NCBI GenBank assembly: GCA_938036665.1
Contig: CALHWR010000137.1
Span: forward strand, 1-7,849
DNA length: 7,849 nt
Direction of reading: 5' to 3'
Origin: an uncultured Collinsella sp.
GTDB taxonomy: Bacteria > Actinomycetota > Coriobacteriia > Coriobacteriales > Coriobacteriaceae
Shown here: positions 1-5,415 of the stretch, in pieces
Numbering within the stretch: the stretch's first letter is position 1
Layout: each line of letters begins with the position of its first letter
The notes under the pieces: model-generated
Databases searched by the model: none
Told to the model about the DNA's origin: nothing
Seen by the model: the letters and a program-made list of their open reading frames with translations, nothing else
Program-made: the position numbers and the translations under genes

Positions 1-609
1 AGCAACGACAGCGAGTCCGCTGAAATCGCCATGACCTACATCGCCGAGCAGCTCGGCGGCAGGATCGGTGCAGAAGTCGTGCGTGCCCAACGAGCCGTCG
101 TCGGTGCACACGTTGACCGTGGCTCCCAGCGCGCGGAACTCATCGACGCCCACGGCCTTGGACGCGGTGCCAAAGCCCAGGCAAACGTCAACGTCCACAC
201 CCTGCTCGGCAAGCATGTCAGCCAGGCAGAGCACGGGCGGAACGCCAATGCCGCCAGCGACGAGCAGTGCCTTCCTGGTACCCTCGGGCACGACCCAGCC
301 GCGGCCGCCAGGGCCCAGCAAGTTGGAGGTGGAGCCAGGGGCCATCTGCGACAGACGACGGGTATCATCGCCCACGACGGCGTACCACAGCTCGACGGTG
401 CCGGCCTCGGCGTCGGCGCGATAGAAGCTCAGGGGCACGCGAAGCAGCGAGGAAGCATCGCCCGGCACGGCGATATTCACGAACTGACCGGGCTTGAGCG
501 CACTTGCAAGCTTGGGGGCCGAGATAACGAGCGAGAAGATGCCGTCGGCGATCTCCTGGTTCGAGACGACCTCGAAGTCGTGCATGCGTGCAGTGGAAGG
601 TGTGGGCAT
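1..609 (-). CDS. pyrK: Dihydroorotate dehydrogenase B electron-transfer subunit PyrK, partial at the left window edge
   Basis: The 203 codons present read as a ferredoxin-reductase-like flavoprotein. PyrK passes electrons from dihydroorotate oxidation by PyrD (FMN) through FAD and a 2Fe-2S cluster to NAD+ in the cytoplasm. Seen: a beta-barrel FAD-binding part with the family motif as RVPLS (residues 57-61, usually RxPxS), a nucleotide-binding glycine loop GGIGVPP (119-125), and CTDDGSLGTH (168-177), which PyrK proteins share. The cluster-binding cysteines expected at the C-terminus lie outside the window, so the last quarter or so is missing. The ATG at 609 is chosen because TTGGAG sits 5 bases upstream; a second in-frame ATG is at codon 9. 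It is the fourth gene of the pyr operon, 92 bases after pyrC, and pyrD would be expected next. Other ferredoxin-reductase-like subunits are possible, but context and motifs favour PyrK. Confidence 0.88.
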   Translation of the reverse strand, partial: MPTPSTARMHDFEVVSNQEIADGIFSLVISAPKLASALKPGQFVNIAVPGDASSLLRVPLSFYRADAEAGTVELWYAVVGDDTRRLSQMAPGSTSNLLGPGGRGWVVPEGTRKALLVAGGIGVPPVLCLADMLAEQGVDVDVCLGFGTASKAVGVDEFRALGATVNVCTDDGSLGTHDFCTDPAAELLGDVGHGDFSGLAVVA

Positions 610-624
610 AGACGCTCCAATCCC

Positions 625-640
625 CCATGCGGTTGCATGG
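625..640 (-). other. Small perfect hairpin just upstream of the pyrK ribosome binding site
   Basis: CCATGC and GCATGG form a perfect 6-bp stem around a 4-base loop (AACC in the mRNA sense). The stem ends a few bases before the pyrK Shine-Dalgarno TTGGAG. Whether it acts on pyrK translation or only caps a processed mRNA end cannot be told from sequence. Confidence 0.45.
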
Positions 641-653
641 TTCAGGCGAATAG

Positions 654-681
654 AAAGCGCGGCACCGCAAGGGCGCCGCGC
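654..681 (-). terminator. GC-rich hairpin in the pyrC-pyrK gap, possible weak or partial terminator
   Basis: Arms 657-666 and 672-681 pair over 10 bp with a single G-U wobble and a 5-base loop. In the minus-strand transcript the stem is followed by TTTCTATTC, a poor U-tract. It is therefore more likely a partial terminator or mRNA-stability element that lowers pyrK and downstream expression than a full stop, since pyrK has no obvious promoter of its own in this gap. Confidence 0.4.
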
Positions 682-701
682 ACAAAAGCGATAAGGCTAT
701 G

Positions 702-1991
702 CTAGCAGATGCAGCCGTCGGCAAGCGTCTGCTTACCGCCGACAAACACATCGGTGGCACGACCGGTGAGCGTGCGGCCGGCAAAACCGGAGTTCTCGGC
801 GCGCGACTCGTAACCGTCCTCGCCGACCGTCCAGGTGGCGGACGCGTCGAACACGGTCAGGTCGGCAACGGAGCCCGCCTTGACCTGAACCTGGTCCAGG
901 CCCAAGATCTCACGCGGCTTGATGGCCATGAGCTCGACCATGCGGGCCATGCCCATCTTACCGGTGTTGACCAGCTCGGTAAGCACGAGCGCCAGCGAGG
1001 TCTCGAGGCCGATCATGCCAAAGGGCGCAAGCTCGAACTCACGGGCCTTCTCCCACGGAGTGTGGGGGGCGTGGTCGGTGACGATGACGTCGACGGTACC
1101 GTCGATGACGCCCTGACGGATAGCCTCGGCGTCCTCGTCGGTGCGCAGCGGCGGATTGACCTTGAGCGAGGTGTTGTAGATCTCGTCCAGGTCGTTCTCG
1201 GTCAGGAACATGTGGTGCGGGGTGGCCTCGCAGGTGACCTGCACGCCAGCCGCCTTACCGGCACGCACGAGCTCCAGGCCATGGGCGGTGGAGATGTGCT
1301 GGATGTGCAGCTTGGCGCCGGTCAGCTTGGCGATCTCGATATCGCGGGCGATCTGCAGCTCCTCGCCTGCCGCCGGCCAGCCCTCGAGGGCCAGACGGGT
1401 AGAGACCTTGCCCTCGTTGATCTGGCCGTGACCGACCAGGTCCTCGTCCTGGCAATGGCTCATAAAGACCTTGCCGAACATCTTGCCGTAGTCCATGCAG
1501 CGACGGAGCATGCCTGCACCCTGCACGCCGCGACCGTCGTCGGTGAAGGCGACGGCGCCGTGGGCAACCATATCGCCCATCTCGGACATAGCCTCGCCCT
1601 TAAGGCCGCGGGTCATGGCGCCAGAAGGATAGACGCGGCAGTGGCCGACCTCGGCAGCGCGAGACCTGACGAACTCAACGACGGTACCGTTATCGGTAAC
1701 GGGATCGGTGTTGGGCATGGCGCACACGCCGGTGAAGCCGCCCTTGGCAGCTGCGCGGGTGCCGCTCTCGATGTCCTCTTTGACCTCGTAGCCGGGCTCG
1801 CGCAGGTGGACGTGCATGTCCACCAGGCCGGGGACGAGGTACTTACCGGAAAGGTCGCGGACCTCGGCTCCCTCGGCGGCGAGGTTCTCGCCGACCTCGG
1901 CGATCTTGTCACCGTCGATCAGGACGTCGACGACACCGTCAAGCTCGACGGACGGATCGACGACGTGGGCATTCTTAAGAAGCAAGGCCAT
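702..1991 (-). CDS. pyrC: Dihydroorotase, class I
   Basis: The 429-residue protein is a zinc amidohydrolase that cyclises N-carbamoyl-L-aspartate to L-dihydroorotate, the third step of de novo pyrimidine synthesis. Seen: the metal motif DMHVHLR (H60, H62, and R64 for substrate), the class I aspartate pair in FTDDG (D151-D152) where class II enzymes carry a carboxylated lysine, and the remaining active-site residues H179 (SHC), H232 (QHIS) and D306 (TDHAPH). Length is typical of class I enzymes. The ATG at 1991 is chosen because GGAGG lies 8 bases upstream and translation from it gives MALLLKNAHVVDPS, a normal family N-terminus. It starts inside the end of pyrB (17-base overlap), which suggests translational coupling. 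All catalytic residues are present. Confidence 0.96.
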   Translation of the reverse strand: MALLLKNAHVVDPSVELDGVVDVLIDGDKIAEVGENLAAEGAEVRDLSGKYLVPGLVDMHVHLREPGYEVKEDIESGTRAAAKGGFTGVCAMPNTDPVTDNGTVVEFVRSRAAEVGHCRVYPSGAMTRGLKGEAMSEMGDMVAHGAVAFTDDGRGVQGAGMLRRCMDYGKMFGKVFMSHCQDEDLVGHGQINEGKVSTRLALEGWPAAGEELQIARDIEIAKLTGAKLHIQHISTAHGLELVRAGKAAGVQVTCEATPHHMFLTENDLDEIYNTSLKVNPPLRTDEDAEAIRQGVIDGTVDVIVTDHAPHTPWEKAREFELAPFGMIGLETSLALVLTELVNTGKMGMARMVELMAIKPREILGLDQVQVKAGSVADLTVFDASATWTVGEDGYESRAENSGFAGRTLTGRATDVFVGGKQTLADGCIC

Positions 1992-2919
1992 TATCGGCAC
2001 CTCCAAGCAGCAGATACAGGATAGCCATACGCACGCAGATACCGGCGTAGACCTGCTCCAGGATGACGGAGCGTTGCGGGTGGTCGGCCATATAGGAGTC
2101 GAACTCAACGCCGCGGTTGATGGGGCCCGGGTGGCAGATAATCGCATCGGGCTTCATGAGCTTCTCGCGGTCCTTGGTCAGACCGAAGAGCTTGTGGTAC
2201 TCGCGAATCGTGGGGAACGGTGCGCCCTCGAGGCGCTCCTGCTGCACGCGCAACATGTAGACGACGTCCAGCTCGGGCAGGACGGAATCGAGGTCGCTCG
2301 TCACGTGGTCGCAACCCAGAACCTCGGGCGCCGGCGGCAGCAGCGTGCCGGGGGCGACGGCGTAGGTCTCGCAGCCCATGATCTTAAGTGCGGGGATCAG
2401 CGAGCCGCACACGCGGGAGTGCGCGATATCGCCGACGACGGCGACCTTCAGACCGTGGAAGTCACCCTTGTGCTCCCAGATGGTGTACAGGTCGAGCAGG
2501 GCCTGCGTGGGGTGGTTGTGCTTGCCGTCGCCGGCGCAGATGACGCTCGCGGGCGAGTTCTGCGTGACGATGTAGGGAGCACCGGCGTGCTTATCGCGAA
2601 CGACGATGCAATCAATCTTGTAGGCGTTGAGGGTCTCGACGGTGTCGACGAGGCTCTCGCCCTTGACCGTGGAGGTCGAGGAGCCGCCAAAGTTGAGGCT
2701 GTCGGCCGAAAGGCGCTTCTCGGCGAGCTCGAAGGAGCTGCGGGTGCGCGTCGAGGGCTCGTTGAACATGTTGACGATGGTCTTGCCCTTGAGCGTGGGG
2801 ACCTTCTTGATCGCACGCTCGTTGACCTCAGAGAACGCCTTGGCGGTCTCGAGGATGAGCTTGATGTCCTCTTCGGAGTACTCGGTAATGTCGATCAGGT
2901 GCTTATGGTTGAACGCCAC
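1975..2919 (-). CDS. pyrB: Aspartate carbamoyltransferase catalytic subunit
   Basis: The 314-residue protein condenses carbamoyl phosphate with L-aspartate, the committed step of UMP synthesis. Seen: the carbamoyl-phosphate motif STRTR (residues 56-60) in NEPSTRTRSSFE, a Ser-Lys loop region GGSSTSTVKGES, HPTQALLDLYTI in the hinge, and HPGPINRG near the C-terminus. Length matches free-standing catalytic subunits. No pyrI regulatory subunit lies next to it, so control is likely at the RNA level through PyrR. I take GTG at 2919 as start because GGAGGTGA in the end of pyrR is then correctly spaced and the genes do not overlap. An in-frame GTG at 2931 would add four residues but sits within that Shine-Dalgarno. 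Confidence 0.96.
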   Translation of the reverse strand: MAFNHKHLIDITEYSEEDIKLILETAKAFSEVNERAIKKVPTLKGKTIVNMFNEPSTRTRSSFELAEKRLSADSLNFGGSSTSTVKGESLVDTVETLNAYKIDCIVVRDKHAGAPYIVTQNSPASVICAGDGKHNHPTQALLDLYTIWEHKGDFHGLKVAVVGDIAHSRVCGSLIPALKIMGCETYAVAPGTLLPPAPEVLGCDHVTSDLDSVLPELDVVYMLRVQQERLEGAPFPTIREYHKLFGLTKDREKLMKPDAIICHPGPINRGVEFDSYMADHPQRSVILEQVYAGICVRMAILYLLLGGADNGLAS

Positions 2920-2923
2920 GGTA

Positions 2924-3520
<597 letters not shown>

Positions 3521-3546
3521 TCACATGTCTTGACTGCTGACACAGT

Positions 3547-3585
3547 CAAAAAAATAGATGCCCGACCGCTTAAAGCGGACCAGAC
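3547..3585 (-). terminator. Intrinsic terminator of the pyr leader (attenuator)
   Basis: In the minus-strand RNA, 3585-3575 and 3569-3560 form a stem of 10 pairs (three of them G-U, one bulged U at 3579) around a 5-base loop. It is followed by AUCUA and seven U residues (3554-3548). It lies about 40 bases upstream of the pyrR start, where a pyr attenuator is expected. Its 5' arm is shared with the antiterminator described separately. Confidence 0.75.
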
Positions 3586-3640
3586 ACCCACAGGAAGGGC
3601 TGCTCTTTGGCAGCTATGTAATTCCATGTGGGTATCTCGT
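3579..3640 (-). promoter_or_regulatory. Antiterminator stem of the pyr leader
   Basis: The RNA segment 3640-3627 (ACGAGATACCCACA) pairs with 3592-3579 (TGTGGGTGTCTGGT) over 14 positions with one mismatch and one G-U. The stem continues inward with GGAA/TTCC (3625-3622 with 3596-3593) and a perfect GCTGC/GCAGC hairpin (3614-3610 with 3603-3599). Its 3' arm takes seven bases (3585-3579) from the terminator 5' arm, so the two cannot form fully together. Pairing was worked out by eye; the fold energy was not computed. Confidence 0.65.
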
Positions 3641-3653
3641 ACCCCTTTAATGG
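3624..3653 (-). promoter_or_regulatory. Probable PyrR-binding anti-antiterminator hairpin
   Basis: The RNA GGGTA-CGAGA-TACCC (3644-3630) forms a perfect 5-bp stem with a CGAGA pentaloop. An outer CCAT/ATGG stem (3653-3650 with 3627-3624) closes it across an internal loop. The arrangement of an upper stem, purine-rich loop and internal bulge resembles PyrR-binding loops of Bacillus, whose loop reads AGAGA; that comparison is from memory. The hairpin uses bases 3640-3627, which are also the antiterminator 5' arm, so PyrR binding here would free the terminator. Confidence 0.55.
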
Positions 3654-3662
3654 TCAAGGGAT

Positions 3663-3668
3663 AGTGTA
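3663..3668 (-). promoter_or_regulatory. Alternative -10 element close to the pyr attenuator
   Basis: TACACT (four of six consensus positions) lies where a transcript would begin just before the attenuator hairpins. No convincing -35 element is found 16-18 bases upstream, so it is weaker than the site at 3740-3768. Confidence 0.25.
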
Positions 3669-3739
3669 GCCAACCTCGAGCTTAATTGCGAGCATAAATA
3701 CAGAACAATCCGTAAACGGAGCCCAATGCTCCATAAACC

Positions 3740-3768
3740 TATATATATTTGTGGGACGAGCTTGAAAA
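3740..3768 (-). promoter_or_regulatory. Probable promoter of the pyr operon
   Basis: On the minus strand TTTTCA (3768-3763) is separated by exactly 17 bases from TATATA (3745-3740). A start near 3733 would give a leader of roughly 225 bases that includes all attenuator elements. The first transcribed bases can form GGAGC/GCTCC (3732-3718), which competes with TCCG/CGGA (3720-3709). Confidence 0.5.
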
Positions 3769-3790
3769 CGCACGCACGAGCTGGCATAAT
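3762..3790 (+). promoter_or_regulatory. Probable distal promoter toward rpmB
   Basis: TTGAAA (3762-3767) and CATAAT (3785-3790) are separated by exactly 17 bases, a close match to a housekeeping promoter. Its -35 hexamer overlaps the -35 of the opposite pyr promoter, so the two promoters stand back to back. It would start transcription near 3797, about 160 bases before rpmB; no open reading frame with a credible RBS is seen in that leader. Confidence 0.55.
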
Positions 3791-3896
3791 CCCCTCTGCT
3801 GCACGCAAATCGGATCTACGTCCAGGGCCGTGGCGTGAGCACTATCGCCAAAAGAGGAATATCTCTGTGTAGATTACGCACAGGGAGCTGCTTCTG

Positions 3897-3905
3897 TGCT
3901 ATAGT
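3897..3905 (+). promoter_or_regulatory. Extended -10 promoter proximal to rpmB
   Basis: TGCTATAGT is an extended -10 element (TGn followed by five of six consensus bases). There is no good -35 element, which extended -10 promoters tolerate. Directly upstream GCACAG (3878-3883) and CTGTGC (3894-3899) form a perfect 6-base inverted repeat that could be an operator or RNA stem. Confidence 0.5.
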
Positions 3906-3923
3906 TCAGGCTTGTTTGTTAAC

Positions 3924-3943
3924 GCGACATGTTCGTTTGTCGC
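3924..3943 (+). promoter_or_regulatory. Hairpin in the rpmB 5' leader
   Basis: GCGACA and TGTCGC form a perfect 6-bp stem with an 8-base loop, ending 2 bases before the rpmB Shine-Dalgarno AAGGAGGG (3946-3953). The position suits control of L28 translation, but no known ribosomal-protein leader motif was recognised. Confidence 0.4.
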
Positions 3944-3959
3944 CCAAGGAGGGTCAGTT

Positions 3960-4148
3960 ATGTCCAAAGTTTGCGAAGTTTGCGGTAAGCACCCCGTTGC
4001 CGGTCGCTCCATCAGCCACTCTCACCGCGTCACCAACCGTAAGTTCCGCCCCAACATCCAGCGCGTCTACGTCGTCGTCGACGGTCACCGTCGCAAGATG
4101 AACGTTTGCTCCACCTGCCTCAAGTCCGGCAAGGTTGCGCGCTCCTAA
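3960..4148 (+). CDS. rpmB: 50S ribosomal protein L28
   Basis: The 62-residue basic protein is the large-subunit ribosomal protein L28. It begins MSKVCEVCGKHPVAGRSISHSHRV... and shows SHSHRVTNRKFRPNIQ, a typical L28 core. Two CxxC pairs (C5/C8 and C50/C53) mark the zinc-binding form of the protein. Length is normal for the short bacterial type. The ATG at 3960 is preceded by AAGGAGGG at a 6-base distance; an upstream in-frame ATG at 3912 would add 16 residues unlike L28 and is not used. The gene stands alone between a divergent promoter region and its own strong terminator. Zinc-form and cysteine-free L28 paralogs are exchanged under zinc limitation in some bacteria, but no zinc-uptake regulator site is evident here. 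Confidence 0.96.
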   Translation: MSKVCEVCGKHPVAGRSISHSHRVTNRKFRPNIQRVYVVVDGHRRKMNVCSTCLKSGKVARS

Positions 4149-4151
4149 ATA

Positions 4152-4195
4152 AGGTCTTACCAACAAGTACCTCGGACTCTCCGGGTCAAAGACCT
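4152..4195 (+). other. Nested inverted repeat in the rpmB 3' untranslated region
   Basis: AGGTCTT (4152-4158) and AAGACCT (4189-4195) are perfect inverted arms. Between them CGGA/TCCG (4173-4176 with 4180-4183) makes an inner hairpin. It precedes the terminator and may stabilise the short rpmB mRNA or be chance. Confidence 0.3.
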
Positions 4196-4216
4196 CGCGT
4201 TCATATAGAACTTACC

Positions 4217-4249
4217 AAAGGCGCCCTCCCCTACGGAGGGCGCCTTTTT
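4217..4249 (+). terminator. Intrinsic terminator of rpmB
   Basis: GGCGCCCTCC (4220-4229) and GGAGGGCGCC (4235-4244) pair perfectly over 10 bp with a 5-base loop, followed by TTTTT (4245-4249). Three A residues before the stem can extend it by pairing with the first T residues. In the opposite direction only three U residues follow, so it should work mainly for rpmB and poorly for the convergent transposase transcript. Confidence 0.92.
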
Positions 4250-4250
4250 G

Positions 4251-4312
4251 CACTCATTGGGGACAGACTTACATGAGTGTTTTCACGCATTGGGGACAGA
4301 CTTAGATGAGTG
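4251..4312 (+). repeat. Left composite end: two direct copies of a hairpin unit
   Basis: Two 25-base copies (4255-4279 and 4288-4312) differ at one base and share CATTGGGGACAGACTTA and ATGAGTG. CACTCAT (4251-4257) and ATGAGTG (4273-4279) are perfect inverted arms; the second copy has CACGCAT (4284-4290) against ATGAGTG (4306-4312) with one mismatch. The middle ATGAGTG-TTTT-CACGCAT can also form a hairpin with a 4-base loop. Confidence 0.85.
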
Positions 4313-4355
4313 CTTTCCTAAGCTCACAGTGCATCGATCGGCCCCAATCCATACT

Positions 4356-5132
4356 TCAGGCCGCCTCGTTCCAGCCTGCAGTGGCCTTGGTCACGCTTGT
4401 AGCGCCGATACCGGTGATGCGGGCAATTTGCTTGACCGTGAGATGGGCCCGCCTGAGCCTTAGCAGACAGGCATCACGTTCGGGGCGTGGCAGAGCCTTG
4501 AGCAGCGCAGGATCTATGCTCGGCAGGACTTCTCGCGCGACGACAAGAGCATCCTCATCGGGGATCCGTCGGCGCGGAAGAATCTCCACTGACCAGATTC
4601 GTCCGGCGACTTCCTCGATATGCTCGCAATAGCGACGGGAACCCCCGACAATATCGAGCATAGGGGCCGCATCGCAGATATCAAAGGGATCGTAGCCCAG
4701 TTGATATGCCTTGAAGCTTGACCAGCGGTACGAATCGAGCGAGCCGAGCGCGCCTTTCACAGGATTGAGATGGATATAATCGAGTAACTGCACTGCCTGC
4801 GTGTCCGACTCGACCGCGACCCGCGAATAGCGATTATCAAACAGGTGGCCCGTTCTTCCGGTTTTCCCATTGAAATACTTGGCATAGGCCGTCAGCGCGC
4901 ACTGCATTGCCTTTGAAAGGTTGTCAAATGGATCATCAACCATCAAATGGAAGTGGTTGTCCATAAGGCACCAAGCCAACACCGCCACGTCATGGCACGC
5001 GAACCTGTCCGAGATGTCCGATAAGAAACGATACCGGTCGGAATCGTCTTCAAAAATGATCTGTTTGGAGTTGCCGCGGTCAAAGACGTGGTAATAGCCT
5101 GTGAGCGAAATTTCGCGGGCGCATCGGGGCAT
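4356..5132 (-). CDS. Y1/HUH transposase, IS200-like or REP-associated (RAYT) type
   Basis: The 258-residue protein is a single-strand DNA transposase that nicks at hairpin-marked ends through a tyrosine-DNA link. Seen: the N-terminal GYYHVFDRGN (residues 12-21) common in this family, the metal-binding HUH triad as NHFHLMV (H60, H62), and LLDYIHLNPVKGAL (117-130), which carries the probable catalytic tyrosine Y119. The C-terminal part (about 228-255, LTVKQIARITGIGATSVTKA) looks like a helix-turn-helix and may bind the repeats. At 258 residues it exceeds the roughly 150 of classic IS200 TnpA; the extra HTH tail is usual in longer RAYT-like groups. The ATG at 5132 follows GAAAGGAGAGACC; a TTG at 5147 lies upstream of that Shine-Dalgarno and is rejected. 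No frameshift or missing motif is seen, so it may be active. It converges on rpmB. Confidence 0.88.
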   Translation of the reverse strand: MPRCAREISLTGYYHVFDRGNSKQIIFEDDSDRYRFLSDISDRFACHDVAVLAWCLMDNHFHLMVDDPFDNLSKAMQCALTAYAKYFNGKTGRTGHLFDNRYSRVAVESDTQAVQLLDYIHLNPVKGALGSLDSYRWSSFKAYQLGYDPFDICDAAPMLDIVGGSRRYCEHIEEVAGRIWSVEILPRRRIPDEDALVVAREVLPSIDPALLKALPRPERDACLLRLRRAHLTVKQIARITGIGATSVTKATAGWNEAA

Positions 5133-5134
5133 GG

Positions 5135-5177
5135 TCTCTCCTTTCAAAGCCGTACAGGCAACACCTAAAAGGAGAGA
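5135..5177 (-). promoter_or_regulatory. Hairpin sequestering the transposase ribosome binding site
   Basis: In the transposase mRNA, TCTCTCCTTT (5177-5168) and AAAGGAGAGA (5144-5135) are perfectly complementary over 10 bases with a 23-base loop. The 3' arm contains the whole Shine-Dalgarno AAAGGAGA and ends 2 bases before the ATG at 5132. The loop carries a small GCC/GGC stem. IS200 is known to hide its tnpA RBS in a leader stem, so the arrangement fits transposase silencing. Confidence 0.75.
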
Positions 5178-5207
5178 AGGAACGCGAAATGCTGAGCCTG
5201 TGACCTA

Positions 5208-5213
5208 TTTATA
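5208..5213 (-). promoter_or_regulatory. Possible -10 element of the transposase promoter
   Basis: TATAAA in GGCTATAAATAGG matches five of six -10 positions and would start transcription near 5200, just upstream of the RBS hairpin. No good -35 hexamer is seen 16-18 bases away, so the promoter would be weak. Confidence 0.3.
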
Positions 5214-5260
5214 GCCAATCCGCGCCAAAAACAGGCCCAGAACGGCAAAATCGCAAATCC

Positions 5261-5309
5261 ATGTCTGTCCCAAATGAGTGAAAGCACTCATGTAAGTCTG
5301 TCCCCAATG
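5261..5309 (-). repeat. Right composite end: inverted copy of the left end
   Basis: Bases 5285-5309 are the exact reverse complement of 4255-4279 (25 of 25). The inversion continues over 47 bases (4255-4301 against 5309-5263) with three mismatches. ATGAGTG (5274-5280) and CACTCAT (5285-5291) form a perfect 7-bp hairpin with an AAAG loop. The inner unit (5261-5280) is shorter and more decayed than the outer one. Confidence 0.85.
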
Positions 5310-5344
5310 AACGAGGCGATGCATTGGGCAGATAGATTTAGTTG

Positions 5345-5370
5345 AAACGGTTCATTTGATTGAAGCGTTT
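5345..5370. promoter_or_regulatory. 26-base palindrome upstream of adhE, probable regulator binding site
   Basis: AAACGGTTCA (5345-5354) and TGAAGCGTTT (5361-5370) are inverted arms with one mismatched pair and a 6-base spacer. The arm-spacer-arm geometry resembles a helix-turn-helix dimer site. Its centre lies about 73 bases before the inferred adhE start point, a position typical of an activator. The overlapping TGAAACGGTTCA is itself near-palindromic around CG, as LacI-family operators are. It does not match the Rex consensus. The binding protein is unknown. Confidence 0.5.
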
Positions 5371-5415
5371 TAGTTTATCTTTTACGGGAATCTGACCGTT
5401 CGCCGAATTATTTCT

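Larger units (their letters stand above)
4251..5309. mobile_element. IS200-like or REP-associated transposase unit
   Basis: A single Y1/HUH transposase gene on the minus strand is flanked by inverted composite repeats (4255-4301 and 5263-5309). The unit starts one base after the U-tract of the rpmB terminator and ends 155 bases before adhE, so it sits in a gap without breaking a gene. No target-site duplication is seen, as expected for single-strand HUH transposition. The boundaries are set by the outer repeats and are approximate. I cannot tell whether the unit still moves or is a domesticated RAYT locus with REP-like ends. Confidence 0.75.

Noticed and set aside
699..2024. Long open frame on the plus strand opposite pyrC
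   Set aside because: It lies in the shadow of a clear dihydroorotase with all active-site residues, and its product has the same low-complexity G/D/V/H composition.
1992..2147. N-terminal extension of pyrC by 52 residues
   Set aside because: The extra part reads out of frame through conserved pyrB codons and looks like no dihydroorotase; the ATG at 1991 has a good SD.
3835..4101. Plus-strand frame starting with GTG upstream of and overlapping rpmB
   Set aside because: No credible RBS, overlaps the conserved L28 gene in another frame, and its end is a Ser/Thr/Ala-rich shadow product.
4251..4312. CRISPR-like repetition near rpmB
   Set aside because: Only two copies with a spacer of 8 bases, and an inverted pair at the other end of a transposase gene; this is a transposon end.
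5133..5147. TTG start for the transposase five codons upstream
   Set aside because: The stretch contains the SD AAAGGAGA itself; the family N-terminus fits the ATG at 5132.
5190..5204. Four-codon frame with an SD-like AAAGGAG upstream on the plus strand
   Set aside because: The purine run is explained as the complement arm of the transposase RBS hairpin; a four-codon peptide has no support.
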